A DNA stretch of 64,000 nt from Ashinkailepas kermadecensis (Eukaryota; Arthropoda; Thecostraca; Neolepadidae). The notes below the pieces were generated by a model. It had not been told where the DNA came from. It saw only the letters and a list, made by a program, of their open reading frames with translations, and did not search any database. The stretch is from contig JAOTOM010004304.1 in NCBI GenBank assembly GCA_034440615.1, positions 186,001 to 250,000 on the forward strand, written 5' to 3'. Each line of letters starts with the position of its first letter. Position 1 is the stretch's first letter. The position numbers and the translations under genes were made by a program. This document shows positions 48,055 to 60,340 of this stretch, piece after piece.

Positions 48055-49260
48055 TCCATACCATAACTAACATAACCTAATCTAGCATATTCTAACCTCT
48101 CTTTGGAGAAAAAATAGAAACTAAAATTAAGCAATATATTTTCTGAAAATGTTCCACATTGAAAAACCGAACCCAACCTAACCGAACCTAACGTCAGCTG
48201 CTTTTGAAGGGAAATTTCCGATTTTATTTTATTTTTGAAAATTTATGAAAATTTTTCCAACTTAAGAAACTAAACTAGCCTAACCTAGCCAAACCGGTAT
48301 TATTGTGCTTTAAGGTGGTAACAAGACAAGTTTTTACACACATTTGCCTCCATATAGCAAACAAATTGGTTAGGTTTGGTTAAGTTAGGTTAGTTTAGGC
48401 TTTTCAAGTTGGAAAACTTTTCTAAAATTTCCCAAAAAAGTTTCCCCCCAAAAGTACGAATTATTTGGTAACTTTGCAGTTTAACGTGTTCTGTTTTATT
48501 TCTTGGATTTTGTTGCAGAATACCATGTTTATGAAGGAGACTAAGATGATGGGACCACTTATTTTCTGTGCAAATTCTTACTTTTCAGGTTGTGAGCAAA
48601 ATAATGCCAAAGAAGGGCTTTGAGCTCGGTAACAGCATAAACATAAATGTTTTTTTAATGCGACAAAACCTAACCTAACCTAGCCTAACCTACCTTTTGA
48701 GAACAACAATAAAAAAAGGAAAAATGTCAAGCAATTTATTTTCTGAAAATTCTCAACCTTAAAAAGAAACCTAATCCAGCCTAACCTAACCTAAGCTGCA
48801 TTGGAAGAAAAAATTCTCTTTTTTTGTGAACATGTTTGTAAAATTTTTGGGAAACTTTTGGGTATTATTGTGCTTTAATGTGGGAACAATAAAAGTTGTA
48901 TGGGCGCTGTATGACCAACGCAGTCAATGCGGCCGTAAGCCCAAGTAACCAACCAACCAACCAAGAAACGTTTTTACACACATTTGTCACCATAAAGCAA
49001 GGAAATGGGTTAGGTTTGGTTAAGGTAGGTTGGTTTAGGTTTTTTAAGTTGGAAAATTTGTCAATTTTTTTCCAATTAAAATAACATGAATTTGCACCGA
49101 AAATAAGTGGTCCCATCATCTTAGTCACCGTCATGAACATGGTATCCTGAAGAAAGAAAAAAAACAAAATCACCTGAAACTGCAAATTTCCCAATCATTA
49201 TTGTATTCCACAGCAACTTATGATAGGTTAGGTTTGGCTGGGTTATGTTCTTTAAACTTT
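48055..49260. repeat. TTAGG-like clusters with two core-repeat copies
   Basis: Degenerate CCTAACCTAGCC and GGTTAGGTTTGGTTAAG clusters occur at about 48,060-48,115, 48,170-48,195, 48,270-48,295, 48,365-48,410, 48,665-48,700, 48,770-48,800, 49,010-49,050 and 49,225-49,250, in both orientations. Between them lie core-repeat copies at 48,525-48,626 (+) and 49,088-49,140 (-). The opposing orientations suggest an inverted, MITE-like structure about 1 kb long. Confidence 0.65.
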
Positions 49261-50190
49261 GAAAATTGAAAATTGACAAATGCTTTAACTGTCTCATGCG
49301 CAGTAAAATTGAAGCACGCCTGATGCTACCAATTTCTGCAATATAAGAGGAAAAACTATGACGTCACCAAAGCTTGAAGGCGAACTTTGGTGTACCTTCT
49401 AAGGTAATAGTATCGTGGGTGGCATTTAATGCGCGCTACCAGACATTGGTTTTGTATGACTATAGGGTTTGTTTAGGAAGTTATGTGTGGCCATAGCTTA
49501 ATACCTGCTGCTTTCTTCAGGAATATCAATTATAATGAGGTGTCTACACGGCTTCTTGCTGACTTTTTTCTCCTGGTTTTATAGGCTGGCAGATTGGCTC
49601 ATACGTGGCTTTCGTTGGTTCAGTTTGAGATTGGGTTTCCCCATTTCAATATTGAATGCATGCACATTGTCATTGGGCATGTAGGTAGGTACCTTGGTAA
49701 ATATCAAGCTGATGGTGTGATGGGTAGGTTGCTGAAGATAATTATAGTTTGTATATCCACAATCTCAATGATAACCATAATTGTTTTTCACTGGATTGGA
49801 TTGCATGTAAGTTTGACAATGACTGGAAATTGAAAATGGAATGAATCATGTTCAAGCTCCATATGCATGTGGTTTTGCCATTGGTGGTGTGTCATCAGTA
49901 TGACCATGCAATTGTTGCTTAGTTGCTTAGCATATTTTTTTTCAGGCAATGTGGTTTAAAATACATCAGCATCAGCTAATCTCAACATTTTATGATGTAA
50001 GCTGTACTTCCACAGTGGAGGGAAATCCAGCTATTTTGTTTGTTTTTTGCACACAATTATAAATTTTTCAGCAAAAGGTGGAGAGAGTCCACTATCTAAT
50101 CCAAATATGTTTCTTTTCAGTACAAAATGTGCTGGTTAACATCAATGTTTCTACTTAGCATGGTGTTTTTCATTGTTTCCTTTAGCTTTC
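49261..50190. other. hAT interior, no gene seen
   Basis: AT-rich, no recognisable domain. It precedes the G-rich right subterminal part of the hAT element. Confidence 0.45.
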
Positions 50191-50316
50191 TTATCAGCAT
50201 AAAATAGCATAGGTTATTGGGGGGGGGGGGCCGAAATCAACATGGGGGGCCAAGATCAACATTGGTGGGGCCATGGCCCCCACAAAAGGATACAAATCGA
50301 CGCCCCTGATAACAAC

Positions 50317-50678
50317 AGTTCCTGAATGCTTCCAGTGGTGCTTTTCCAATGTTCCAGTGCTTTTCCAATTCCAATGTCCAAACTTCAGGTGTACTTGGCA
50401 GGCCTCAGAGGTGCACAGGCACCCATGAAATAATGTCATTAATTGCACGTGACTTCCCCGCCAGGACCGCGTTCAAGCTGAGTCGGCCGGCCGGCAGTCG
50501 GGCCCCAGCGGTCAGCCAATCAGCGCCGCCGCTGGGTGGGCCGGTCGGTGACGTCAGTAATGGCGATCGACCGTGGCGTGAGCGTCGCGGAGGCCGGCCG
50601 TCGCGCCGGTGACCTGGCCTGTGGCCACCAGACGCAGTTCCCGGACGGCAGCGTGACCTGCCGCAGCGCCGACCAGCC
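50317..50678 (+). promoter_or_regulatory. CDO1 promoter and 5' UTR region
   Basis: Composition changes abruptly to CpG-rich at about 50,455. Recognisable sites upstream of the ATG are a CACGTGAC E-box at about 50,437, a CCAAT box in CAGCCAATCAG at 50,512-50,522, and a full CRE TGACGTCA at 50,549-50,556. No TATA box is visible, in keeping with a CpG-island promoter. The hAT insertion ends 370 bp upstream of the ATG, so it now forms the distal promoter. The transcription start was not determined. Confidence 0.6.
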
Positions 50679-50857
50679 ATGGACACCATCGAGTTCAAGG
50701 CGCCGCCCAAGGTGTCCACTCTGACCGAGCTGCTCGCCGAGCTGCACCGCGTGTTCGAGCACGACCGGGTCAACGTCGAGTACGTCGACCGGCTGCTGTC
50801 CAGCTACGTCTCCTGCAGCGATGACTGGAAGCAGTACGCCAAGTTTGACAAGTTCAA
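50679..50857 (+). CDS. CDO1: Cysteine dioxygenase, first coding exon
   Basis: Cysteine dioxygenase is a cytosolic non-haem iron cupin that oxidises cysteine to cysteine sulfinate, the committed step of cysteine catabolism towards taurine and sulfate. The exon encodes 59 codons plus two bases. After a short variable start, residues about 13-60 (TLTELLAELHRVFEHDRVN, then VEYVDRLL, then DDWKQYAKFDKFK) match the N-terminal helical segment of animal CDO proteins, including the YAKFD motif that ends the first exon region in vertebrates. The ATG has a good context (CAGCCATGG) and no longer in-frame start is needed. The donor AA/GTGAGT at 50,858 gives a phase-2 intron. Iron-binding His residues and the Cys-Tyr crosslink lie in later exons, not in this window. 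Codons are strongly GC-ending, unlike the surroundings. Confidence 0.88.
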
Positions 50858-50904
50858 GTGAGTGTGGCGAGTTGTGCTCGCCGAAATTTAACTCTGTTTT
50901 CCCG

Positions 50905-51640
50905 CTGGTGACCAGTAAGAACTGGGGACTTCCTGAGAAGTGATGGGTCCCCAAGAATCGCGTCGGTATTCGAGAAAAAAAATTGCGCCAGTGCCACGAA
51001 AAATCCCTTTGGTTTGCTTTGTTTACCCTTTGGTAAAAAAAAATCCATTGGGGTCCTCCAAAAATCGTTCGGGGACCAAAAACAAAGACAGCGGGGCCCC
51101 GAAAACTCGTACAGTGTCCGAAAATCGTACCGGGAGTCCTCCAAATCGCGCTTGGGCCCGAAAATCCTCGTCGGGCGCCAAACAAAATTGTGTCGATTGC
51201 CCCAAATAAGCACAGCAGTGTCCCGAAAAATCGCACTGCGGCTCCAAAAATTTACGTCGGGATCCCACAAAATCCTATCCAAGCCCCGAATAATGACAGA
51301 GGGACCCCGAAAACTCACGCTGGGGCCGAAAATCGCACTGGGGCTCGAAAAATCGCGCGAAGGCCCGAACAATTGCCGTAGAGGGCCCGGAATAAACAGC
51401 GTGGCTCCAAAAATTTGCTCGGAGGCACGAAATCGTGTTGGGGCCGCGAAAATCGCGCTGGAGTCACACATTTTCCGTCGTGGTCCCAGTTATGTAAAGC
51501 GGAACCCCGAGAACCCGTGTCGGAGCTAAAAAAATGCACCGGGCTCCCAAAAATCGCGCTGGATGCTAAAAAAGCTTGTTGTCGGTGCCCACAAAATTCG
51601 AGGTCGAGCGGCGCTCTGCGCAGACGTCTCTGTGCGCCCT
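50905..51640 (-). repeat. Quasi-periodic family, copy D (inside CDO1 intron 1)
   Basis: Plus strand shows CCCGAAAATCGCNC modules; read on the minus strand it aligns in style and partly in order with 60,880-61,170. For example, GTGGCACTGGCGCAATTTTT and CGACGCGATTCTTGGG occur together. It starts about 50 bp after the exon 1 donor, so it sits at the very 5' end of the intron. Confidence 0.75.
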
Positions 51641-54600
51641 CGATTTCCGTACCCCTGCATGTAGTATCTGGCCATTCATGGGCAGGATTATGATTGTTAT
51701 TCATGGGAAAGCGCACTGAAATGTGAATACCAAGAGCGAAAGCAGATGGACATTCTTGTGTTCGCAAATTGATATACTGTTACGAGTGCTCGCTCTTCGG
51801 CTCTCATTGAAACATAATCTTCATATAATTTGCGTTGTATTCATCAGTAGCACTGTGAAACACTTGGCATGCCGCTTGTCGACGGAAGGCACCCGCAGCC
51901 TTCGTCCACAGTCCCAAGTCTGGACACTCGACACTTAAATGCACTGTCGACGACACTCAACTGCACCCTGGGTCGTCGGTTGGCTCCAGGGAACATCACA
52001 TTATTGATGCTGCCAAGATAATTGCCCTTCAACCCGCGACAACCAACCGACGCCTCTAGAATATTCTGCTTAAATCAAAACACTATGCCATCCACTTGTT
52101 TTAGGTACGACGTAGATCGAACAACTTGTAAAACCCGTCTTACTAGGATTGAATATGTCGCCGGACTAATATGTCGCAGGCGTCGTATAGTGCCTTGCCC
52201 GCAGAGGCGCCAGCGATATCAAGAGGGCATCTATTTTGTCTAGAGGGGCGCCTGCCTAGCCCAAAGTTGCTTCGTCCAGGGGAGTTCATGCCATGTCCAG
52301 AGCATGTTGCCTAGTTAAGACGAGGGTCCGCCTTGCTTAGAGAGCGCCTTCCTCATCCAGAGTGGCTTTAGTTTGTCGCGTCAGTGACCGAAATACATCC
52401 TTGGATCAGCTGGGGTGATATTAACAGTCATTGGTAAATACGTGGACATCAACAGAATTAGGGAAATGCATAGACGTTGATAAGCCCCGCCCATTTGTCC
52501 ACTCAATTACCAATTACTGTCATCTCCTATCCACGAAAGTTGCATTTACTGTCTTCCTTTTATTAAAGAAGTAATTATATCAAGTTCATATGGCGGGATC
52601 GTCATTCAGACTTACAAAGTGTGGTTCAACAAAGTTTCAATTTCGCACTGGCCATGCTCCGAGCCACAGAAACACATTTGAATATGTCTATGCTATTACG
52701 GGATGTTGTCATGTCCATGCACATACGTTTGGACATCATACATGTTTCCCAAAAATAATTCGGTTGGGTCCCACTTAAGAAAATCCCGGCTGCGCCCATG
52801 TGACAACGGAAGGAATTTGTTTACGCCTCAGGCAAACGCGTGAGCTAACTGCACCGCAAGCGAGATGTAGCATCCTCATTATTGTTCTTGATCATGTGTT
52901 GTCCTGAGATGCATGCACATCACATTCCTCGCTATCAAGAACTGGATTATTGCGGATCTTCATGGTCTTTGAAATATGCTTACCGGTGTCTCTGAGAGAT
53001 AGGTTTACTTTTCTTTGTGAGCTTTCGGCAGCGTGGAACTGGGAAGGGTCCCAGGGGTATCCTTTGCCCCACTTAAAAAGCACACTTTTGCACTTTTGTA
53101 ACTAGATGGCTGGATAATGCCAACATAGCATATTATATTTTGGGCTCCTTTGTCAATTTCTGTGTGAAACTCTGGTTTCCGCCTAGATTTACAATATCAC
53201 ACAAATGTCACCATTTACATTCATTTTGCTGTTTATGCACCACACTGTCAACTGTTTAGCACCGAAAGGGGTACAATCCAGCCGTTGTACGCCACTCCCT
53301 GCACGGTGATGCAGCACAGCATCACCCTTGTCGGTACATCGACCAACGTACTTTCTTCTGGATACTTTTAGCTCCCAAGAATATCGCTCTGAATGGCAAA
53401 GATACTAGGAATATATGGCACCTATTATATAAGTATAATATTCATCCCCTTCACGCCAACGGGTACCAAAATTCAAGTACAACAGACTGCACAATCTATC
53501 GAATCTATATCTACTCTGATAATCATACCTTAGCTTGAGTCGGTCGTAAAGAGAGAATAAACAAGAATAAAATTATATGGCTTGGGGCCTTTGGTCCGCA
53601 GTCCACCAGCAAGTTCAAGCTTGATGAAGCTGAGCATGCGTGACTGCGGCCCTATAGTTATGTGCGGAACACCACAAAGCTAACGTTAACATCGCTCAGG
53701 GTTGTTGACACTCCGGGAAGGTGGACTCAAAACATTTAAGGCAGCCCTAATTGGTGCTATGCATCTCACTGATGCGCAGGTTTTAGCCAGTAGGAGATGG
53801 GTGCTGGCTCATAATCTCCGCTGCTTTCCTGGGTGGGATACTGTACGTCATTTACGCAAGATAAGTTTCGAAATATGGGTGAACTAAGCCGTGTTTTGTA
53901 AACATGGTAGCATAATGCCATAAACACCTCAAATTTCGGAGAGCCTGCTCTGCCCTGTCCTCACGGACTGGTTAGGAGGGGGGGAGGGGTCACCGGTCCA
54001 TGGGATGCCCCAGATGTTGGAGAGCCTGCCCTTCCCTGTCCTCACTGACAGGTTGCGCGGGCACCTGCACCGGTCCGCTGTCGGAGGGCGGCTGTCCCTG
54101 GCTCTACGAGCGACACGATGCCGGATGATAGGGTATCACGGATCCGATCTGGCCATGATGCCGGGGGGTAGAGTATCACGGATCCCATCTGGCGCAGGAC
54201 GTCTGACGACCAGCCCGGTCGTGGCTGGCCTGACATGTGGCCAGAGCCTCAGAGTTCTGCGCCGAGCCCAACCTTGGCGCAGAACCAACAGTTACCGCCG
54301 CCGGCACATGTGACGTTGAGCCACGCTACGCTGTTACCGCCGCCGACACATGTGACGCCGAGCTACGCTACGTTGTGCGGTGTAGGGGGTCTGGGAGTGG
54401 CACACGGGGTGCCAGCCGCTGGCAGCGGTGCCATGGGGTGCTGTGTGCCATTTGGCGTGCTGCGTGTCCGGGCATGACATGCTGAGTAGCTAACGGGTCA
54501 GCTCACCAGGGTCGGCACATGGAGTCCTACCTCGGTAAGCACATCGTCCTCGGGTGTTCGCCGGAGGCCGTAATTTAGATACGGCAGGCTTGTTTTGGCT

Positions 54601-54727
54601 CCGGTACGGTTTTATGGTCAGCAGATAATGATCTGCGGAAGGACGGTATATCCATAGGGACACCATGGACCTCCCGACTTATTGACCGGAGTGGGCAGAT
54701 TCAATAGAAGGTGGGCTCCAAATGTAG
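51641..54727. other. CDO1 intron, no further exon recognised
   Basis: I looked for the cupin exon (GEGHGSSIHDH-like) and did not find it. A duplicated block of about 43 bp, GTTACCGCCGCCGNCACATG then TGACGNNGAGCNACGCTACG, lies at about 54,290-54,375. A frame at 53,702-53,887 followed by GC-rich sequence to 54,480 might be an LTR-element gag remnant, but I cannot support it. Confidence 0.45.
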
Positions 54728-54852
54728 GCGCACGCGCGCACGCACGCAAGCTGCACGCGCGTACGCATGCATGCACGCACGGACACACACAGACACATAT
54801 ACGCACAGAAGCAAACAAGCAAGCAAGCAAACAAACAAACATACACACGCAT
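54728..54852. repeat. Compound purine-pyrimidine microsatellite (CGCA, CACA, AAGC, AAAC)
   Basis: Successive CGCACG, CACACA, AAGC and AAAC motifs. It is Z-DNA-prone, with repetitive Thr/His or Cys/Val frames that are artefacts. Confidence 0.9.
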
Positions 54853-54863
54853 ACAGCACAACA

Positions 54864-55175
54864 CAGGGGCGGATCCAGGAATTTCCATGGGAACACACAG
54901 TTCCTGGAGAAGTGTCTTTTCTTCGGCCGATATTTTTTATCGGCCTTTGGCCGATAAAAAATAACTCGTTCAACGAGAAGGGGAGGGTGCACTCGGACCT
55001 ACTAGAGAGATGTTTTTCATCTGAGGCAGGCGCCTTTGGCCGAAAAATCCGCAGAGCGGGGCAGAGGGATGGAGGTGTACTCGAATCATCCCGGAAGGAC
55101 GAGCCTTCCCCGGTTAGACAGGTGCCACGTTTCGATGGGGGCACATACCCCCAGTGCCCCCTGCATCCGCCCCTG
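54864..55175. mobile_element. hAT-type MITE, 312 bp
   Basis: Left end CAGGGGCGGATCCAGG; the right end on the other strand is CAGGGGCGGATGCAGG. Near-perfect hairpins TTTTTTATCGGCC-TTT-GGCCGATAAAAAA occur at about 54,930-54,962. The target is a CACAACACAG-type microsatellite with GCACAACA on both sides, so the exact 8-bp duplication cannot be placed. Similar right-half sequence occurs at about 3230-3300. Confidence 0.85.
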
Positions 55176-55199
55176 TCGCAGCACAACACAGCACACCAC

Positions 55200-57590
55200 A
55201 GCACAGTAGAGCACAGCACAGCGCTATTATTGTGAATATTTGATCGCAATCGATGGGACCTGACCTAGTTAAAGACATAATTAATGTCTCGGAATAGGAA
55301 TGTTAGCAACGAGATATCGCAAAAATGGTATCTGCGATGCGCATCATTGCCTTTTTTGGTATGCCTTTGTAGTACGGGAAAGATCTACTTAGAATGTGTA
55401 TTTATCTCTATCTTGCTTCTTATGATACTCCTTCGCGACGCCTTGATTTCATTAAGTGTGCAGGAAGAACTGCATTCTTTTCGGGACGTTGGGGCACACA
55501 AATTCCCCAATTCCTCCGAAACAATAAACAAAACATCCGTAGAATTAGACTTTCATTGCAAGTTAGTACTAGCATAAGCATTATGTCGTCTGTGTGAACG
55601 CGATATCCGCATGTCTGTCGACGTACCCAAAAATTAAATAGCCAACCAGCCCGGGGTGGAGCTTCCCATACTTTTGATGGGGCCTGGGCACCACCATCTT
55701 TCCATTGGCCCCACCAACTTCTTGCTCTCTTAACATGGAGCCCTACGGGGTAGGTCCCATCAACTAAATTGGCAGCACCCATTGCCTTCATGTATTGGAC
55801 CCCACCAACAATCTTCTAACTTCTCCACCCATGCAGCCAGCCAACCAGCTCTAAAAGCAAACACCTGTAATAATTTGCAGACTCTTCTATTACCGCATGA
55901 GAAAGCGGTTCTTCTCACCCTGTGGTGCTCCGCTAATTATGGTGTCAGCAATTAGCTGAATTACCGAAGTGGTTCAACACATCTCAGAACAGTGTTTTAT
56001 CATTTGACACAGTCAACATTGGCGTGTGGTTCGCTGTTCGTTCACGTTGACATTCACGTTGACACCCTCTTGCCTGTCACGTATGTTTTCGAGGCATTCG
56101 TGGACGCATAGATAGCTGTCTAGATCTCGGTCCTTCATCAGTGCCTGAGAGCAGTAATGGGCAGCGCCGGGCCCGATCTTGTGTTGGGCCAGGAGTGTCA
56201 GCTAAGTGAGATCATCCGGATAAGAAGAATGTAGGATGTTTCTTGGGAAAGGTACTTGGGAAAGATAGCAGAAGATTGACGTGTTTTGTTCTGTTCTCCA
56301 TACGTCCACAGTGGTAGGATGACACCAAATTTTCCCGTTTTGGGGGACGCGTTCATCCGTTTCCCGTCACGCTGTGACGAAGTTTACACCTATTCGACGA
56401 TCACTAAACTGGGAGCAGGTAAATGAAAGGTACGATATGCCAAGGACAGCATGACTATGTCCACGATCTATATTGTGGCTCATGTTGTTCATTAGTCGTC
56501 TATACGTCAATTAGTCAGCACTGCAAAGCAAAATATCGCTGTCGGCATGTCTGGATGTCACTCACGAAGCCAGGGAGGTCCAGGTTCTTATTTTTATATA
56601 TATTTTCAGATCGAATAGGGGAAATGACAACTTAGCATTAGCAGGGTACCAAACCAGGGGGGTCCGGAACCCCGACCCACACGGGATCTCCAGCCATGGC
56701 TATCGGTGCCTACAGCTCGTGGCTGGATGAGGATGGTGTAGAAATAGCGCTGTCGGTACCTATAGCTGGGGACTACATAGGGGTTGTGTAAAAATAGCGC
56801 TGTGAGTACATAACCGGTGTACGACTTAATACGTTATTTGTCGCACGGCACAGCATTTGCACAGCCATGTGACACAATATCCTGTGGTGCAGTGTCTGAC
56901 ATTTAATCCACGGCACAACGAACAGTGTTGCAATGTAGCGGTGGCAACTGATGACGTCATGTGTCGTGCGGTGCAGCACATCGCACGCGGTACATGGTCC
57001 GGACGGCCTTTCAGCCAGGAGTTTGCGGCTCACACAGTTCGCGCTGTGCGTTGTGCCGCTTGCGATGCTGCATTCGCCTCCGCAGAGAAATCACCTCTAT
57101 ACCGGGGTATGCAATACCACGTTTGCATGTGAAGTAGCGTACTGAAGTTGCACTACATGCAACTCCTCGGTTGTGAAGCAATGGTGGCAGATCCTACATC
57201 AGAAAAAAAACAACTTGTTTGCCAAACCTAATACCAGTAACAAACCTTCATGGGCAGATTATGGGCGATGTCTCGTAAGCTACATCTCTTCAGATTTGGA
57301 GGTAATGTTTGTGAAATGTTTCTGACGGCAATTATCTCATCTGTCAACATATCGCAGCGCATTGCAATATTTGCAGTCATACAGGCATTGCAGTAAAGTA
57401 GTTTGCTTCATGGAACACGTTATGCTTGAAACAAACACATAACGAAAACAAGATGATTTATAAAGAAATGATGATTTATAACGAAAACAATTTGATGATA
57501 TCGCATCATCGCATCAACTATGAAGTTAACTAAATAGGCTTCAGCATGCTGAATAAAAACGTCATGTTATCCCATTGTGTCTGGTCACCA
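55200..57590. other. CDO1 intron, no gene seen
   Basis: Starts in an AGCACAACAC microsatellite, then ordinary sequence. There is a GGGGCC-type patch at about 55,660-55,810, but no recognisable exon, RNA gene or transposon with defined ends. Near 57,590-57,680 a G/C-rich AGGGCGTCGCCACCGG segment looks like a hAT-type terminus without a visible partner. Confidence 0.45.
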
Positions 57591-57799
57591 AGGGCGTCGC
57601 CACCGGGGGGGCAGGGGGGGCAGTCGCCCCCCTGCCGTGAAACTGGGGGCGCCCCCCTGAAATTTGAGGAGGCCCCTATCCGCAAATGCACAGCAAAAAA
57701 AAGGTGAGCAAGGAGGCCGACGGGACAGAATATCATGCTGTCAATGAGGCCTCAAGACTGACGAGGCCACCAGGAAATATAATCAGGTCTCTACAAGAG

Positions 57800-58960
57800 A
57801 CGTAGAACAGAGATTGGGAGGAGGCCCCCAGGACGAAAAGGAGGCCCCATGACGAAAAGGAGGCCCCAAGACGTAGAACAGAGATTGGGAGGAGGCCTCC
57901 AGGACGAAAAGGAGGCCCCCGGGACGAAAAGGAGGCCCCCAGGACGAAAAGGAGGCCCCCAGGACGAAAAGGAGACCACATGACGAAAAGGATGCACCCA
58001 AGGACGAAAAGGAGGCCCCAAGACGTAGAACAGAGATTGGGAGGAGGCCCCCAGGACGAAAAGGAGGCCCCCGGGACGAAAAGGAGGCCCCAGGACGAAA
58101 AGGAAGGCACCAAGACGTAGAACAGAGATTGGGAGGAGGCCCCCAGGACGAAAAGGAGGCCCCCAGGACGAAAAGGAGGCCCCCAGGACGAAAAGGAGGC
58201 TCCCAGGACGAAAAGGAGGCCCCCAGGACGAAAGACGCAGTCCATGCGCCCCTACACTCCAACAATCAACCAACCAACCCCAGGACGAAAAGGATGCACC
58301 AAAGGACGAAAAGGATGCCCCCAAGACGTAGAACAGAGATTTGGATGAGGTCCCCAGGACGAAAAGGAAGGAAGGCACCAAGACGTAGAACAGAGATTGG
58401 GAGGAGGCCCCCAGGACGAAAAGGAGGCCCCCAGGACGAAAAGGAGGCCCCCAGGACGAAAAGGAGGCCCCAGGACGCAAAGGAAACCCCCAAGACGTAG
58501 AACAGAGATTGGGATGAGGTCCCCAGGACGAAAAGGAGGCCCCCCAGGACGAAAAGGAGGCCACCAGGACGAAAAGGAGGCCCCTAAGACGTAGAACAGA
58601 GATTGAGAGGTGGCCCCCAGGACGAAAAGGAGGCCCCCAGGACGAAAAGGATGCCCAAAGGACGAAAAGGATGCCCCAGAACGCAAAGGAAGCCCCCAAT
58701 ACGTAGAACAGAGATTGGGAGGAGGCCCCCAGGACTAAAAGGAGGCCCCAGGACGAAAAGGAGGCCCCTAGAACGAAAAGGATGCACCCAAGGACGAAAA
58801 GGAGGCCCCTAAGACGTAGAACAGAGATAGGAAGGTAGCCCCCAGGACGAAAAGGAGGCCCCAGGACGAAAAGGAGACCCCAGCACGAAAAGGAGGCCCT
58901 CAGGACGGAAAGGATGCCACCGAGACGGGCAAGAAGCCACCCAGGTTAGACGAAAAGGCT
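57800..58960. repeat. 20-bp satellite with higher-order structure
   Basis: The basic unit is AGGACGAAAAGGAGGCCCCC (19-20 bp). At irregular intervals averaging about 100 bp (57,799, 57,871, 58,021, 58,112, 58,324, 58,381, 58,493, 58,588, 58,698, 58,813) a variant block AAGACGTAGAACAGAGATTG is inserted, giving higher-order units. Because 20 bp shifts frame, minus-strand frames stay open for up to 300 codons with Ser/Trp/Gly/Pro/Phe repeats. This is satellite DNA and not a gene. Confidence 0.95.
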
Positions 58961-60340
58961 TCCGATGGGTGGCAGGATATTCTTAAGTTGGAAAACGAGG
59001 CCCCCAAGACGGAAGAGGATGCCCCTGCAATATAAAATTAAGACCTGATAGGGGAGACTTCTCCGGACGCAATAGGGGCCCCAGGACGGATAAGAAGGTC
59101 TCCGCAGGAATGAGAGAAGGCCACCGAGACCAGCCAGATGAGGCCCATATTTTGGAAGAGGAGGAACCTGGAAGAGAAAATCTAGGACTAGGACGCAAAA
59201 GCACCCTGCTAAGAGGATAATGAGGCTCCAGACGCAGATAAGGAGGCCCCCATGACGTGAGAGGAGGCCCCTAATTTGAAAAAGGAGTCACCTAGGAGAG
59301 GGTAGGAGTCCCCAGAAATCAAGAGAGTGTCAAAAGTGGCACGGAGGCAACCAGGATTGCAAAAGAGGCTCCAACACCGGAAAGGAGGCCCCAGAATATG
59401 AGAGGAGGCCCTAAGACGGAAAAGGAAGCCATTGGATATGAGATGAGGTTTCGGAGACGCAAAAGCAGGCCCCAAACGGGTGAGGTTCCACCGAGATAGA
59501 AAAGGATGATCCAGAGACGTGGCAGGAGGCACCTAATTCGGAAGAGAACGACACAAGATTGGAAATGAGACCCCATGATGAACGAGGAGGCCCCTAAAAT
59601 AGGAGAGAAAGGCCATTGGATACGAGAGATGGCTCCCAAGCGGAAAAGAAGGCTCGAAGACGGATAAGAAGGTCCCGGGAAATAACAAGGCCACTAAGAT
59701 AGGAAAGCTTGCCAGTAATTTGGCAGAGGAGGCGCCTGGGAGAGAAGAGGAGTCCACCAGCAGATAAGAGACCACCCCTAAGATGGGTAAAGATCGAATC
59801 CAGAGCGCAGAGCAGGAGAACGCAGAGCAGGAGGCCCCCAAGACGTGAGAGGAGGCCCCTAATTTGAAAAAGAAGGCATCTAGAAGAGAAATGAGGAACC
59901 TGCCGGACTCGAGAAGGAGTAGGTCTCCAGGACCAAATGAGGACCCGAAGACTGGAAAAAGTTCCCAGGAAATGAGAGGAGGCCCTTAAGATGGGAGTGA
60001 TAGCAGGTATGGAAGGAGGTGAGGTTTCCAAAATTGAAGATCCCTCAAGACGGGTAAGGCTTTGCCTGGATAAAGGAGGAGGCACACGAGGCGTGGCAAG
60101 AGGCCCCTAATTTGGCAGAGAATGCCCCTCGAAGATGAGAGGAAGCCCCATGCCATGTTAAAGGGGCCCCAGAATGCAAGAGGAGGCCCTCCAAGACGGG
60201 AGAGGAGGACCATTGAATATGGAGGAGGGTAGGACACACAAGGAGACATCGAAAACCGGTAAAAAGGCTCTAGGAAATGAGACGACGCGACAGGAGGCCT
60301 ATAATTTGCAAGAAGAACCCCCTAAGAAGAAGTAAGAGTC
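58961..60340. repeat. Degenerate flank of the 20-bp satellite
   Basis: Same GAGGCCCC and AGACGG-AAGAGGA words but heavily mutated and variably spaced. It grades from the clean array into ordinary sequence. Old edge of a satellite whose centre has been homogenised more recently. Confidence 0.8.

Noticed and set aside
53702..54480. Possible gag-like remnant
   Set aside because: Only vague resemblance; no zinc knuckle, no pol and no LTRs nearby.
57791..58699. 302-codon minus-strand frame rich in Phe/Ser/Trp/Gly/Pro
   Set aside because: It is only the 20-bp satellite read through; other frames of the same array are equally open and the peptide period equals three repeat units.
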